Assembly: GCA_021732145.1 (NCBI GenBank)
Contig: JAKFVN010000017.1
Location: 27,661 to 91,660 of the forward strand
DNA length: 64,000 nucleotides
Source: Alphaproteobacteria bacterium
GTDB taxonomy: Bacteria; Pseudomonadota; Alphaproteobacteria; UBA9219; RGZA01
Direction of reading: 5' to 3'
The translations under genes and the position numbers were made by a program. The notes under the pieces were generated by a model that saw only the letters and a list, made by a program, of their open reading frames with translations, was not told the origin of the DNA and did no database searches. Position 1 is the first letter of the stretch. Each line of letters opens with the position of its first letter. This document shows positions 1 to 8,840 of this stretch, piece after piece.

Positions 1-28
1 TGCCGAATAATGCTTATAGGAGCGTTTA

Positions 29-208
29 ATGGATCCGAGTAAATGGCTTAATAAACATGGCCCACTTGCCGGCTTACACAAATTCATTGGCACAGAAGAT
101 CATCAAAAAAGTGAAAACCCTGGTTGCCTCAATTCAATCAGGCCAATTGTGTGGATTGTCATGGCATCGTTTGGTATGGGCGCTTTGACGATGTGCATGG
201 GCAACTGA
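29..208 (+). CDS. Small hypothetical membrane protein (59 aa)
   Basis: This short ORF has a good ribosome binding site (AGGAG at 18-22, six bases before the ATG). The first 40 residues are hydrophilic. The C-terminal 19 or so (from about residue 41, VWIVMASFGMGALTMCMG) form one hydrophobic helix, so it is probably a small tail-anchored or single-pass inner-membrane protein. It lies just upstream of the exported proteins of the T4SS/pilus cluster and on the same strand, so a role with that cluster is plausible. I recognise no family. An upstream gene may end at the TAA at 8-10. Confidence 0.55.
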   Translation: MDPSKWLNKHGPLAGLHKFIGTEDHQKSENPGCLNSIRPIVWIVMASFGMGALTMCMGN

Positions 209-403
209 TCGTTTTCATAAAAAACTTCTGCACTTAATCGCAGACATTAACTATTCCTTATCGGAATTTTAAGTTTTGCTTCATATAATCTTAAAGGTGT
301 TTTTACTATAATAATGCTTCTAATAGCTTGAATGGTATTAGGTTTTTTTGAGCGCTGTTGAGCGCCATTAACCACAAGGATTTTACCAAGAGGATTTGAA
401 AGC

Positions 404-949
404 GTGACAAACCAGACAGCTTTTTTTGAACGCAAATCCACTCAAACACACATTGCATGCGCGCTGTTTTTCCTGATTTCGTTGTTTGTCGCATCAACCG
501 CTTCCGCTGAACTGTATTGCGATCCAAAAATTAAAGCGCGCTCCGAGCAAATGCGCCAAAACGCCATCATGAAAGACATTGCGCGTTTTGAAGGCGGCTA
601 TGGTCAACCTAATAGCTTTGATAGCTTGTTCTGCGGCGCGCAAATTACCTCCGGTTTTGACCAAATCGGTCAAAGTCTGGTTGGCAGCTTGACCAGCCAA
701 GTGAATAACCTGATTAATCAGCTATTCCAGAAAGCCTGCAAGGCAGCGATTGCGCCCATTCAAAACCTGGCTGCTCAAACCTGTATTCCCAATTTCTCGA
801 ATGTGTATTTCGATACCAGCTTCCTGAACTTTAATCTGAATAAGAATAATTACTGCCCTGGTACGCAGCTTATTCAGGTAACCCCCGTGATGGGTGGCTC
901 CAGTTTCTCCGGCGGCGGCAATTACAGCAGCCCTCAATTATATTGGTGA
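404..949 (+). CDS. Exported cysteine-containing protein of unknown function
   Basis: The protein has 181 aa and probably starts at a GTG behind an AGAGG-type ribosome binding site. A hydrophobic stretch at residues 17-33 followed by ASA|EL at 35/36 looks like a cleavable signal peptide. The mature part has five cysteines (in ELYC, LFCGA, KACKA, QTCIP, NYCPG), so disulfides in the periplasm are likely. The tail is rich in Gly, Ser and Asn. The stop codon overlaps the start of the next gene (TGATG), which indicates translational coupling. I do not recognise the family. Context suggests an envelope component of the I-type T4SS/thin-pilus machinery downstream, but that is inference. Confidence 0.75.
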   Translation: MTNQTAFFERKSTQTHIACALFFLISLFVASTASAELYCDPKIKARSEQMRQNAIMKDIARFEGGYGQPNSFDSLFCGAQITSGFDQIGQSLVGSLTSQVNNLINQLFQKACKAAIAPIQNLAAQTCIPNFSNVYFDTSFLNFNLNKNNYCPGTQLIQVTPVMGGSSFSGGGNYSSPQLYW

Positions 950-2493
950 TGATGATGAAATCCATTTTGCCATCACAGCTGATTTTAAAGACCCTTGTGC
1001 TTGCAATAGTGCTGATTGTTTCCACGCCTGCGTCGTCGCGTGCCGATGCGTTGACCAGTTTGTTAAGCGCGTTGTTTGGCCAAGGATTAGGTGGTGGCAA
1101 CAGCGGATTTGTGAATGGCGATCCGGCCAATCAGGTTATCCCTTTGCTGCAGCAGATATACCGTCAAAACGTCGATAACGGCGGAACGAATTTAAGCACG
1201 GAGCGTTTGCAAAACCGAACCGATATTCAACGTTCAACCTATGAACAGCAAACTGCATGGGAACGTGAACGCCGCCTGCGCGATGATGAAATCGCGCGCA
1301 GCTATCCGGAAATGTCGAACCTTTCTTGCGCGATTGCCACCGCCAACCAAAGCGCAGGCGTGATTGAAGTTTCAGCATCCAACGCCACCGGTCAGGCGAT
1401 GGATATCGTCACCAACGGAATGTATAAAAGCGTGTTTCTAGCAACCACGGTTTCAGCAAAATACAAATCGCAAATCTGGTGCAAGCTGGGCGCGACCGGC
1501 AAGGACGTTGGCAGTTGCGATACAGAAGCCGACAAGCTGATTGAAGGCGCGCATATCAATCCTTACAAGGCTATCGGCATTAAGCTGAGCATTCCATGCG
1601 ATATGCAATCAGTTAATCAGGAATTCGAGCAGATGAAGACTCCGGCATCCTGGACACCCAACCAGCGCAATAAGGAATGCATTGCTGCGCTGCTGTCGAT
1701 TGCAAACCAATATCCGATTGCCAGCTCCTTTCCGACCAAGGAAGAAGCATCGAATGATAACGGCATCAATCTTCTTGATAGAAAGGTAAATGATGTCGGT
1801 ATGGTCGGTGGCACCAAAGGCGGATTATGGGAAGAGTTCAGAGACCGCGTATCGGTTCCTGTTGCTTCAACAAATTGCATGACAGGTATTCAAGGCGGCG
1901 CAGGCAGTGTTTACACATTGTTGCAACAAAAATACTCAGGCACCACGCGCGATAACAAAACACCACCATATGGGTTGCCGCCATCAGGCTTTTGCCTCAG
2001 CAAGATGTTGTTCAGGGAAGGTAAGATTTTGCAGCTGCGCTATAATAAGGAACAACAAGCGAGCAATCGCGATTTGAAGCGTGTTCTAGAAGATTTGGAA
2101 AGCGCGACCATTGAAGGTGTTGATTACAACAACATGCAAATGGCCAGCTTAGGCAGTGGTAGAAACACAACCGGCATGACCGAATTGGATAGGGATTTAG
2201 CAGCCCGCAAAGTGGCCTCCGACGATGCCGATAGCCGGGAATTGCTCAGCGCCATCCGCCAATTGACCAGCGCCATTCAAGTGATGAATGCAGGTGTCTA
2301 TTCCACCAAGCCGCAGGAAGTGCGTCTTGATGGCAAATCGAAGAAAAAAATGATGCCAGCCATATCCGATAAAGCAGCGGAAGTGACCGATGCCTTGAAA
2401 GAAATGGGGCTGAAGGTGAGCGCACCTAAAGCATCATCTAATGGAGTCCTTGGGCCATTGACCCAGGAATTTCCGGTTCTTCCGCCACAATAA
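949..2493 (+). CDS. Large exported protein of unknown function, coupled to the preceding gene
   Basis: The protein has about 514 aa. The start sits in a run of ATG codons at 949, 952 and 955 overlapping the previous stop; any could be used, and all give a signal peptide (hydrophobic core about residues 10-25, then SSRADA). The mature protein has several scattered cysteines (LSCAI, IWCKL, GSCDT, IPCDM, KECIA, NCMTG, GFCLS), fitting oxidised folding in the periplasm. Residues from about 395 onward are charged and helical (RDLKRVLEDLE, then SRELLSAIRQLTSAIQ), possibly a short coiled coil. I do not recognise the family. Its size, export signal and coupling suggest a structural part of the same envelope assembly as its neighbours. 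Confidence 0.75.
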   Translation: MMMKSILPSQLILKTLVLAIVLIVSTPASSRADALTSLLSALFGQGLGGGNSGFVNGDPANQVIPLLQQIYRQNVDNGGTNLSTERLQNRTDIQRSTYEQQTAWERERRLRDDEIARSYPEMSNLSCAIATANQSAGVIEVSASNATGQAMDIVTNGMYKSVFLATTVSAKYKSQIWCKLGATGKDVGSCDTEADKLIEGAHINPYKAIGIKLSIPCDMQSVNQEFEQMKTPASWTPNQRNKECIAALLSIANQYPIASSFPTKEEASNDNGINLLDRKVNDVGMVGGTKGGLWEEFRDRVSVPVASTNCMTGIQGGAGSVYTLLQQKYSGTTRDNKTPPYGLPPSGFCLSKMLFREGKILQLRYNKEQQASNRDLKRVLEDLESATIEGVDYNNMQMASLGSGRNTTGMTELDRDLAARKVASDDADSRELLSAIRQLTSAIQVMNAGVYSTKPQEVRLDGKSKKKMMPAISDKAAEVTDALKEMGLKVSAPKASSNGVLGPLTQEFPVLPPQ

Positions 2494-2731
2494 TTCACAC
2501 TAGAAAATGTGATTCATTTTGCTTTTCCAGTTTACCTTGGTTAAGCGAAAATTACTTTTGTGCGCACTGCATCAGATAACAAAAGCATTATACCGATACT
2601 GAAATATTCACAGCTATTTCATGCATACAAACACGAATCATCGCGTACCGTGATGAAAGTAAATTAAGCCTCTGTTAAGAATCTAGGAGCAAATTAGGCT
2701 AAATTTATTAAGAATTTTAGGGAGATATCTT

Positions 2732-3085
2732 ATGCGCATTGATTTTCGCAAGTTTTTCATGGTTTCCCTGCTAGCTGCCATAGCATTTGTTACACCCTGC
2801 ACACAGTCATTTGCTGCCGATAGCTGGGACACAGAAGACGAAACAGGCGCAACAGAGGCGTTTAGGCAAAAGCTGCAAGATGAAGCCAAGGACAAAATGG
2901 CTGATGCATTTAAGCAGATACGTTGTTACCAAAAACGCATGAATGCTGATCAAGTGCGCCAGAAGCAAAAAGAAGCTGGTAAGAAAGCAACACCATTTAC
3001 CGATGATACGTGGCCAGATTTGGAAGCGGCAAAGGGTATGACCGATAAGCTGGGCAGCGATTTGTTTGATGGCTGCAATAACTAA
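2732..3085 (+). CDS. Small exported helical protein of unknown function
   Basis: The protein has 117 aa and an N-terminal signal peptide (hydrophobic residues 9-22, then SFAADS). The mature part is highly charged and predicted helical (FRQKLQDEAKDKMADAFKQIRCYQKR), with cysteines in IRCYQ and DGCNN. It starts at an ATG after GGGAGATATCTT. A 238-base AT-rich gap precedes it and probably carries a promoter for the group 2732-5028. It is the first of three closely spaced exported proteins. Family unknown. Small helical periplasmic proteins of this kind occur as accessory factors of secretion systems, but nothing here proves that role. Confidence 0.7.
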   Translation: MRIDFRKFFMVSLLAAIAFVTPCTQSFAADSWDTEDETGATEAFRQKLQDEAKDKMADAFKQIRCYQKRMNADQVRQKQKEAGKKATPFTDDTWPDLEAAKGMTDKLGSDLFDGCNN

Positions 3086-3099
3086 TTAGGAGAGTGCAG

Positions 3100-3348
3100 A
3101 TGAAAAAAATTCACTATTTAACATTGGCTGCATGTTTTTCATTGTTCATGGCAATTGAACGCCCCGTGATTGTGCATGCAACCGGGCTATCGCCTGAAGA
3201 AGCCGGACAGGAAGAAGAAAAAGAGAAAAAGCTTGTTGATCAGAAAAAAGCCGGAAAAACTGATAAGAAAAAAGGTCAAGGCAAGCAAAACCAGAAGCCG
3301 AAAGAGCCTGATAAATGCAATGCTACTTGGAAAAACTTGAAATGCTAG
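3100..3348 (+). CDS. Small exported lysine/glutamate-rich protein
   Basis: The protein has 82 aa when started at the ATG at 3100, which lies eight bases after AGGAG; the GTG at 3094 is too close to that site. A signal peptide covers about residues 1-28 (FSLFMAIERPVIVHA|TG). The mature part is a low-complexity run of Lys, Glu, Gln and Gly, ending in a short segment with two cysteines (DKCNATWKNLKC). It is probably unstructured or extended in the periplasm, perhaps held by a C-terminal disulfide. It lies 14 bases after the previous gene and 9 before the next. No family recognised. Confidence 0.65.
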   Translation: MKKIHYLTLAACFSLFMAIERPVIVHATGLSPEEAGQEEEKEKKLVDQKKAGKTDKKKGQGKQNQKPKEPDKCNATWKNLKC

Positions 3349-3357
3349 GAGGACTAC

Positions 3358-5028
3358 ATGAAAAACTTTAAATCATTTTTCACAAGTGTAGCAAAGGGCG
3401 CAACGGTTGCAGGGGTGGTATTTACTATCGGCTTGTTCTCGGCTGGCCTTTATGCCGCGGTCGAAACACAGGCAACACCGGTTCCAAAAGGTCTTGGCGG
3501 TCCCCCGGCTTCCGATATCGGTTTGCTGAAAATTCAGGAAGGCTTGCAAGTGCTTTCCAACAACATCACCAATGTTGAAAAGCGCCTTGAAAAGATTTCC
3601 GGTGCGTTGACATCGCAGCAAGCGCAAAGCGACCAGTTGAATATGCGCTTGGCTGAAGCGCAGGCACGCGATGCCCGTGCAGGCGCAATGCAATCTGCAA
3701 ACTTGGCAATTGGCATGGCCAATGAAGCGCCAAAAGTTGCAGCCGTGTATGAATTAATGGGTTCCACCGGTTGGTCGGAAGCCGATACGTCTGCTACCCG
3801 TTTGTGGAAAAAACAAACGTCACAAATGAGTGATCAGTTGATCCCTATGGGCGATGATATGACCAAGAACGAGATCATGGAAAGAGTTGTTGCCGCGGGA
3901 TGCGAAGCCCAAACGATGAACGCTGTTGAAGCAAGGCGCGCAGGATGTTCATCCGGTGGTAAATATGAGGGTACATTCTGCAATCCTTCACGCTTGGCCA
4001 CGGTTCAGGGGATTGAAACAAAACCAGGCAGCCGTGGTGCAGACGCAGCCCTTTCAATAGTGGCCTGTATTGGAACGCGTTATGCTGAGGCGCTGCCGAC
4101 AGGCGACTTACTGCGTGATCCTTCACGCACCAGTGAATTGAACAAAAAAGGCCTCAAGCAATTGGCTAAATATATTCAGGTAGACCCTGAATATCTTGAA
4201 AAAGTGGCCTATGGCAATTTCGTGAGCGGTGTTACCAGAGCAACATCTAATCATGCTGCTATTGGTTGTATGGCAGACGGTTCTGCTTCGCGTACATCAC
4301 GCCCTGATGCTGATTGGGGTACAGATTATAAGGCATGCCGTGAAATTCTACAGCAGGAAAATAAGGCAACACCGCAATCCGGCGAAATGTCGCGCGATGA
4401 TGTATTGAAATGCCGTGAAATGGTAGCGCGCAGAACGATGAAAGATGCGCCAAAACAACCCGGCGTAAATGGCAGTAACATGCTACAGCTTGGTCTTGCT
4501 GCCAACGCATCCAGCCGCGGCGAACGTGACCAGCTTGGCTCAAGCCAAGGCTCATCGAATTGCCAGGGTGATGCCGCGATGCAGGAAAGCATCACTCAGG
4601 TTTCGCTATATATGCAAAGCCCGATTTTCCTTGCCCACGTTAAAGACGGCACATTTATGAAAACGCGTTTGGCTTGGCGTGAAGAATTGAAGGGCATCAA
4701 CAAGCAATTGGATATCCAGTACGCCGAGATGATCAGAGAGAACAAGCTTGGTGCTGCCTATTCCATGTATGCGTTCAATGCGCCAGAACCTGGTCCAACA
4801 ACTCTTGCAGAATTATTTTCTGATGTGGGTGTGGACATGAAGACGCTTATCCCAACCAAGGGTGATATGCGTTTCTCCGGTATGACCGCACTGCTGTCAC
4901 CTGAACAGATTGATTCAGTGGCCGGTGCTGCTGTTCAACTGGCATTGCGTGAAGCGATGCCGTTGCAAGGCAACTCGGTTGATGCGTCATCTGTCCTTAC
5001 TGCGCCAGTACTTGTTTCAGCGAAGTAG
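3358..5028 (+). CDS. Large exported coiled-coil protein of unknown function
   Basis: The protein has 556 aa behind a strong AGGAGG site. The N terminus (residues 1-34) is a signal peptide or anchor. Residues about 50-105 form a coiled coil (LQVLSNNITNVEKRLEKISG, then AEAQARDARAG). Several cysteine pairs follow (AAGCEAQ, AGCSSGG, GTFCNP, VACIG, IGCMAD, KACRE, LKCRE, SNCQG), suggesting disulfides. It ends the first block of exported proteins and is followed at once by a strong intrinsic terminator. I recognise no family. A periplasmic structural or scaffold role in the type IV secretion/pilus assembly is the simplest reading. Confidence 0.78.
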   Translation: MKNFKSFFTSVAKGATVAGVVFTIGLFSAGLYAAVETQATPVPKGLGGPPASDIGLLKIQEGLQVLSNNITNVEKRLEKISGALTSQQAQSDQLNMRLAEAQARDARAGAMQSANLAIGMANEAPKVAAVYELMGSTGWSEADTSATRLWKKQTSQMSDQLIPMGDDMTKNEIMERVVAAGCEAQTMNAVEARRAGCSSGGKYEGTFCNPSRLATVQGIETKPGSRGADAALSIVACIGTRYAEALPTGDLLRDPSRTSELNKKGLKQLAKYIQVDPEYLEKVAYGNFVSGVTRATSNHAAIGCMADGSASRTSRPDADWGTDYKACREILQQENKATPQSGEMSRDDVLKCREMVARRTMKDAPKQPGVNGSNMLQLGLAANASSRGERDQLGSSQGSSNCQGDAAMQESITQVSLYMQSPIFLAHVKDGTFMKTRLAWREELKGINKQLDIQYAEMIRENKLGAAYSMYAFNAPEPGPTTLAELFSDVGVDMKTLIPTKGDMRFSGMTALLSPEQIDSVAGAAVQLALREAMPLQGNSVDASSVLTAPVLVSAK

Positions 5029-5043
5029 GGTCATTTAAGAATT

Positions 5044-5082
5044 AAACCCGCCCCAATCCGCACGGTTGGGGCGGGTTTTTTA
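5044..5082 (+). terminator. Strong intrinsic terminator after the first exported-protein block
   Basis: A 13-bp perfect stem (AAACCCGCCCCAA at 5044-5056 with TTGGGGCGGGTTT at 5066-5078) encloses a 9-base loop and runs into a T-rich tract. It separates the 2732-5028 transcript from the gene at 5279. The remaining 190 or so bases before that gene show no convincing ORF. Confidence 0.93.
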
Positions 5083-5278
5083 TTTATGAGCTTGTTTTTT
5101 GGGTCGAAATTGTCCATTCATGTCGAAATTTTGAGATTAGGGCAGGCTAAGGGCTTGATTGATAAGGTTCTATCAATCAATACCTCTTATCATTTATGTC
5201 TCGCCCCCATGTCAATCCGTGACTTTAGAGTAATTTTAACGAATTTTTTAACCCTTAGGGCCGTACCTTAGTATTTAG

Positions 5279-6166
5279 ATGAGTGAATCCGCCGCCCAAA
5301 AAATAGGTGCTCAAACCACGAGCACTGCCGCGCAACCAAGCGGTAACCGCATGAAGTTGCATGCGCGGGTTGCTGTGCTTAAGCATGTGGTTACGCCGCT
5401 TTTGCAGGCGATGGCGGAAGTTAAAAACGCCAATAAAGAAAACCCGCAAACTCCGACACCTGAAGAAGAAGCCCAAACCCTTGGCACCTTGGTCGAGGGC
5501 GCGATGGCGCTTTCCAAAGCAACCACTGAAAATTTCAATGAAAGCGGCGGTGCAATTGAAGACAGCGTGCGCTGGATGATTGTGCATGCCGCAACCCAGA
5601 CGGTTGCCGCGCGTTACCGTGCAACGGGCGCAGTAATTGCTGCTGAAGAAGCGGTGAATATTGCCAAGACCACCTTTGAAATAAAAGAAAAATTCCAAAG
5701 CCAGGCGGTTGCGCAGGGCGAGTCTGTTCCCAACACATTGGGTGTGTTTCGTGCCAGGATGCTGGAAGCATTAGTTCCAGTTGTTAACGCCGTTGCCCAA
5801 TACTCCTTTGGCCGCGCCGAGCATTTGCTTTTGGCACAGGTTGCCGAGCGTCTGCTAAAGACTGCTGACCATGTGACGCGCAGCCTTGCGCCAGCAGGAT
5901 GTACCCCAAAAGACTGGCGTTTACTGTGCTGGAGCGTGCTTTTGGCTGCTGGGTATTTGTATTCCGATTGCCACTTTGCAGAAGCCGATCGTTTGCTTTA
6001 TATGGATAAGGAAGAACGCGACGTTTATTTCAAAGAGCACGATAATATGCCTCCGCTGCATTTTGTATGGCAATCCTTCGACCAACGCATGGCGATGCTT
6101 GCTACCCTCATTACTTATCTTGATGTGCCGGAATCGGCGCGCCTTGATGAACAGCAGATGGAGTAA
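5279..6166 (+). CDS. Hypothetical soluble protein in the T4SS/pilus cluster
   Basis: The protein has 295 aa, no signal peptide and no clear membrane span, so it is probably cytoplasmic. It is mostly alpha-helical: Ala/Glu-rich helices between residues 20 and 140, then a second part with a Cys/Trp-containing segment (CTPKDWRLLCWSVLLAAGYLY) that could be a buried helix. The stop codon lies six bases before the lytic transglycosylase gene, so they are co-transcribed. I do not recognise the family. It is the only large cytoplasmic unknown in this otherwise envelope-directed run, so it may be a chaperone or cytoplasmic adaptor of the machinery. Confidence 0.72.
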   Translation: MSESAAQKIGAQTTSTAAQPSGNRMKLHARVAVLKHVVTPLLQAMAEVKNANKENPQTPTPEEEAQTLGTLVEGAMALSKATTENFNESGGAIEDSVRWMIVHAATQTVAARYRATGAVIAAEEAVNIAKTTFEIKEKFQSQAVAQGESVPNTLGVFRARMLEALVPVVNAVAQYSFGRAEHLLLAQVAERLLKTADHVTRSLAPAGCTPKDWRLLCWSVLLAAGYLYSDCHFAEADRLLYMDKEERDVYFKEHDNMPPLHFVWQSFDQRMAMLATLITYLDVPESARLDEQQME

Positions 6167-6172
6167 CGCGCA

Positions 6173-6676
6173 ATGACTCCGTTACAGATTTTTGCTTCCT
6201 GCCTCATGCTCTCGGCGCAAACCTATTCGGTTCCACCGCAAGTGATGGTTGGCATCTTGCATGTGGAAGGCGGAAAAGTCGGGCAGGAAGTCGGCCCGAA
6301 TGTAAACGGCACGTATGATTTGGGGCCAATGCAGGTCAACACATTATGGATTCCGCAACTGGCCAAATACTGGCAGGTCGATAACAAGACCGCGCATAAA
6401 TGGGTGCGTGATAATTCATGCGTGAACCTGCATGTGTCGGCATGGATTCTTCGCCAGAAACTCGATCAAGCCGGCGGGAATTTGTTCCAGGGCATTGCGC
6501 GCTATCATTCCGCGACTCCGCAGTTTGGCCATAATTATGCGTATAAAGTTATCAAAGCTATGGATAGGCAGGGTCTGATTGACTATTCTAACAATGGCAA
6601 CGGATCGGTAAATGCTTCAAGCGGTGACACTGGAAACCGCAAGGGAAAAACCATTCGCGTTGCGGATGTAAACTAG
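6173..6676 (+). CDS. Lytic transglycosylase (PilT/VirB1-like, SLT domain)
   Basis: The 167-aa protein has an SLT/lysozyme-like fold. The likely catalytic glutamate is in ILHVEGG (about residue 28), followed by YDLGPMQVN, the G(P/L)MQ(V/I)N signature of family-1 transglycosylases, and ARYHS near residue 120. Such enzymes cut glycan strands to let secretion systems and pili cross the wall; R64 PilT and VirB1 have this role. The N terminus (LQIFASCLMLSAQTYSVP) is only weakly hydrophobic, so the export route is unclear. The C-terminal 30 residues are low-complexity Asn/Gly/Ser. It is closely linked to the genes on both sides. Confidence 0.85.
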   Translation: MTPLQIFASCLMLSAQTYSVPPQVMVGILHVEGGKVGQEVGPNVNGTYDLGPMQVNTLWIPQLAKYWQVDNKTAHKWVRDNSCVNLHVSAWILRQKLDQAGGNLFQGIARYHSATPQFGHNYAYKVIKAMDRQGLIDYSNNGNGSVNASSGDTGNRKGKTIRVADVN

Positions 6677-6708
6677 TCTCTTACCTGAGTTCTTTTTAAG
6701 GCGCTTTG

Positions 6709-7752
6709 ATGAAACTTGCACCCACGAAATCTATATATGTGAAATCTGTTTTGGCCGCATTGCTTTTCGGCGCATGTTTCATAACCCCGGCCTTTGCCGC
6801 CAAAAAAGAAGCCGTCAAAGAAGCAGTTGTACCTTTAGCGCCCACGCCAAGCGGCGCGCCTGTAACTGAACCATCACCGGAAGCTGCTGTTCCAGCGCCT
6901 GTTGCAGACCCAGCCCTGACCAATGTTCCTGACACATCAAACATCTTGTTTATGCAGAACATGCGCAAGATTGGCGCGACCATTTATTATCTTGGTGAAA
7001 ACCTTGGTCTGCATGGATGGTTTGTGGTGAAGGATGGCCAAGTGCAAATCATCTACACAACGCCAGATCAAAAAGCGTTGTTAGTTGGTGCACTGCTATC
7101 ACCTGAAGGCGCGAATGTATCGCAGCAACAAGTCATGGTGCTGGCAAACAATAATCCTGAAATTCAAAAGATTTTGAAGGGTTCAGCCGCCGTTACCGGA
7201 CAACCGCCTAAACCAGCATCCGCCGCAACAAATGATGTGCTGCATGCGACAACCGGCGTTGCGCCAGCGCCTGCAAAACCCGTTGCTGAATCGCCCAGCG
7301 AAAAGTTTTATGGCGAACTTTTAAAGGCAACCAATGTGACCTTCGGCAAGGAAAGCGCGCCGCAACTCATCATGATTATGGATGTGAATTGTCCGCATTG
7401 CCACGAGGCATGGAAGAATTTGCAGCCATTTGTTGATGGCGGAAAATTGCGCGTAACCATGGTTCCGATTAAAGCGCTTGGCCCGCAATCCGAATTGGAA
7501 GCTGCAAACTGGCTTTCCAAAAAAGATCCCTATGAAGCATGGAAAAAACGAATTGCTGGCGATAAAAATGTTTTCAGAATTGGCCCGCAAGATACCGACA
7601 AAGAAAAAGGTGTGTTTGCAAACACATCCCTGGTCAAGGGATGGGGCGTCAATCAAACGCCTTATATTTTGTACCACGGTAAAAATGGCAAGGTTCGTTT
7701 GATTATGGGTGAACCAAAAAGCGCTGATGAAATTATGTCGGACATTAAATAG
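6709..7752 (+). CDS. Periplasmic thiol-disulfide isomerase-like protein (DsbC/DsbG-like, CPHC)
   Basis: The protein has 347 aa, started at the ATG at 6709 after TAAGGC. A signal peptide (residues 10-27, ITPAFAAK) leads into a Pro/Ala-rich segment, then a DsbC-like N-terminal part (about residues 80-150, GENLGLHGWFVVKDGQVQII), a second low-complexity linker and a C-terminal thioredoxin fold. The redox motif CPHC lies in MDVNCPHCHEAW near residue 228, and the cis-proline loop is GVNQTPYILY. Such proteins rearrange disulfides, and the neighbouring exported proteins are rich in cysteines, so it is probably their dedicated folding helper. Confidence 0.82.
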   Translation: MKLAPTKSIYVKSVLAALLFGACFITPAFAAKKEAVKEAVVPLAPTPSGAPVTEPSPEAAVPAPVADPALTNVPDTSNILFMQNMRKIGATIYYLGENLGLHGWFVVKDGQVQIIYTTPDQKALLVGALLSPEGANVSQQQVMVLANNNPEIQKILKGSAAVTGQPPKPASAATNDVLHATTGVAPAPAKPVAESPSEKFYGELLKATNVTFGKESAPQLIMIMDVNCPHCHEAWKNLQPFVDGGKLRVTMVPIKALGPQSELEAANWLSKKDPYEAWKKRIAGDKNVFRIGPQDTDKEKGVFANTSLVKGWGVNQTPYILYHGKNGKVRLIMGEPKSADEIMSDIK

Positions 7753-7776
7753 GTTGAACACGAACTGGAGTAACAC

Positions 7777-8064
7777 ATGGGCAATATGCTAGATTTGTTT
7801 AAAGGCAAACCATCGGCTTCAGCTCCAAAGCCAAAAAGCGGCATTTCTGTCTATACCTCTGGCCCGCTTGCACAGCCAATCCAGCGTCCTACTGCGCCGG
7901 AATCCAGACTGCCACGCGCCGCGGCAATTTATGGTGCGGCTGCCGCCATATTTGCGGTGTTGACTGTTTTCTACCTGATTAAGGGCATTTGGTTCACCGG
8001 TATCGTGATGATCCTGCCAACCTTGTGTTTGGGCGGATTTGCTTATTACAACATGAAACCTTAA
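7777..8064 (+). CDS. Small inner-membrane protein with two predicted helices
   Basis: The protein has 95 aa. Residues 1-45 are basic, Pro/Ser-rich and soluble. Two hydrophobic helices follow (AAIYGAAAAIFAVLTVFYLI, about 47-66, and a second at about 70-90 ending FAYYNM). The gene follows the CPHC protein by 24 bases with a TGGAG ribosome binding site, so it is in the same operon. It resembles in layout the tiny membrane subunits of I-type T4SSs (IcmV, IcmN and DotI-like small proteins) but no family match is claimed. Confidence 0.7.
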   Translation: MGNMLDLFKGKPSASAPKPKSGISVYTSGPLAQPIQRPTAPESRLPRAAAIYGAAAAIFAVLTVFYLIKGIWFTGIVMILPTLCLGGFAYYNMKP

Positions 8065-8279
8065 GCAGGTTTTCCTCTTATAGTTTTTCTGCCCGTTTTT
8101 ACCGTCGCAAATATGACACAGGCTTTGGGCTGATTCAGTGCAGACTCTTGTAACGATTCACCGACCCAGTCATAGTTTTTCATTAAGCGAATCAGTTGGT
8201 TAGAGTTTTGCCTCAAAGGCTAGCCAACGGGTTTGCTGCGAATTGACCACGCATATGCGGAACTTAGACCGGAACACAC

Positions 8280-8840
8280 ATGGCGATAAAACGCGCTTCA
8301 TATTCCAAGATGACGGATAACTTTTTACGGGTTGGGTTCTTGCTTGGTGTTGCAGCGGTTGCACTCAGCCTGACGGCATGCGCTGATGATGATATTCAAA
8401 ATCCGTCTTTGCTTCCTGTTTATGCAACGCCTGTTGACCCTGATCCTGTTGGGTTGCGTTTAGCGCAGGCAGCGGAACGTGCAACCCAAGCGCAGAATAA
8501 AATGGCACAAATTGAATCGTTCCGCACGCCGCTTCCAACACAAGACGGTCTTGGCACATCGTTGCCTGGCACATCGCAAATCACATCCGTGACCTGGACG
8601 GGCCCAATTGACCAGATTACCCGCACGCTTTCAGAAATGGCTGGCTTAAGCTTTAAAGTGACCGGTAAGGAACCGCCGTTGCCAATGGTGGTCAGTGTTG
8701 ATGCGCACCAAGAGCCCATAAGCAAAATTCTTCAGGATATTGGTGCGCAGGCTGGGCGGCGGGCTGACTTGATTATCGACCCAACGAATAGAACGCTTGA
8801 TCTGCATTACGCACCGACCGATGGACTCAACTATTACTAA
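8280..8840 (+). CDS. DotD/TraH-like lipoprotein of the type IVB secretion core
   Basis: The protein has 186 aa. The signal sequence ends in the lipobox LTAC, placing the lipidated cysteine at residue 34 (or 24 if the second ATG at 8310 is used). The C-terminal half (about 100-180, VTWTGPIDQITRTLSEMAGL and onward) has the secretin N1-like alpha/beta fold typical of DotD. In Legionella DotD and DotC target the DotH secretin-like protein to the outer membrane. The DotD call rests on the lipobox, the domain, the size and the exact gene order DotD-DotC-DotB-IcmT that follows. A 215-base gap upstream probably holds the operon promoter. Confidence 0.82.
   Translation: MAIKRASYSKMTDNFLRVGFLLGVAAVALSLTACADDDIQNPSLLPVYATPVDPDPVGLRLAQAAERATQAQNKMAQIESFRTPLPTQDGLGTSLPGTSQITSVTWTGPIDQITRTLSEMAGLSFKVTGKEPPLPMVVSVDAHQEPISKILQDIGAQAGRRADLIIDPTNRTLDLHYAPTDGLNYY

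Noticed and set aside
894..1178. 94-codon ORF across the junction of the first two exported-protein genes
   Set aside because: It lies out of frame within two better genes that carry signal peptides and coupled start/stop codons.
5086..5271. 61-codon ORF between the terminator and the gene at 5279
   Set aside because: It starts within the terminator's T-rich tail, has no ribosome binding site and no protein-like pattern.
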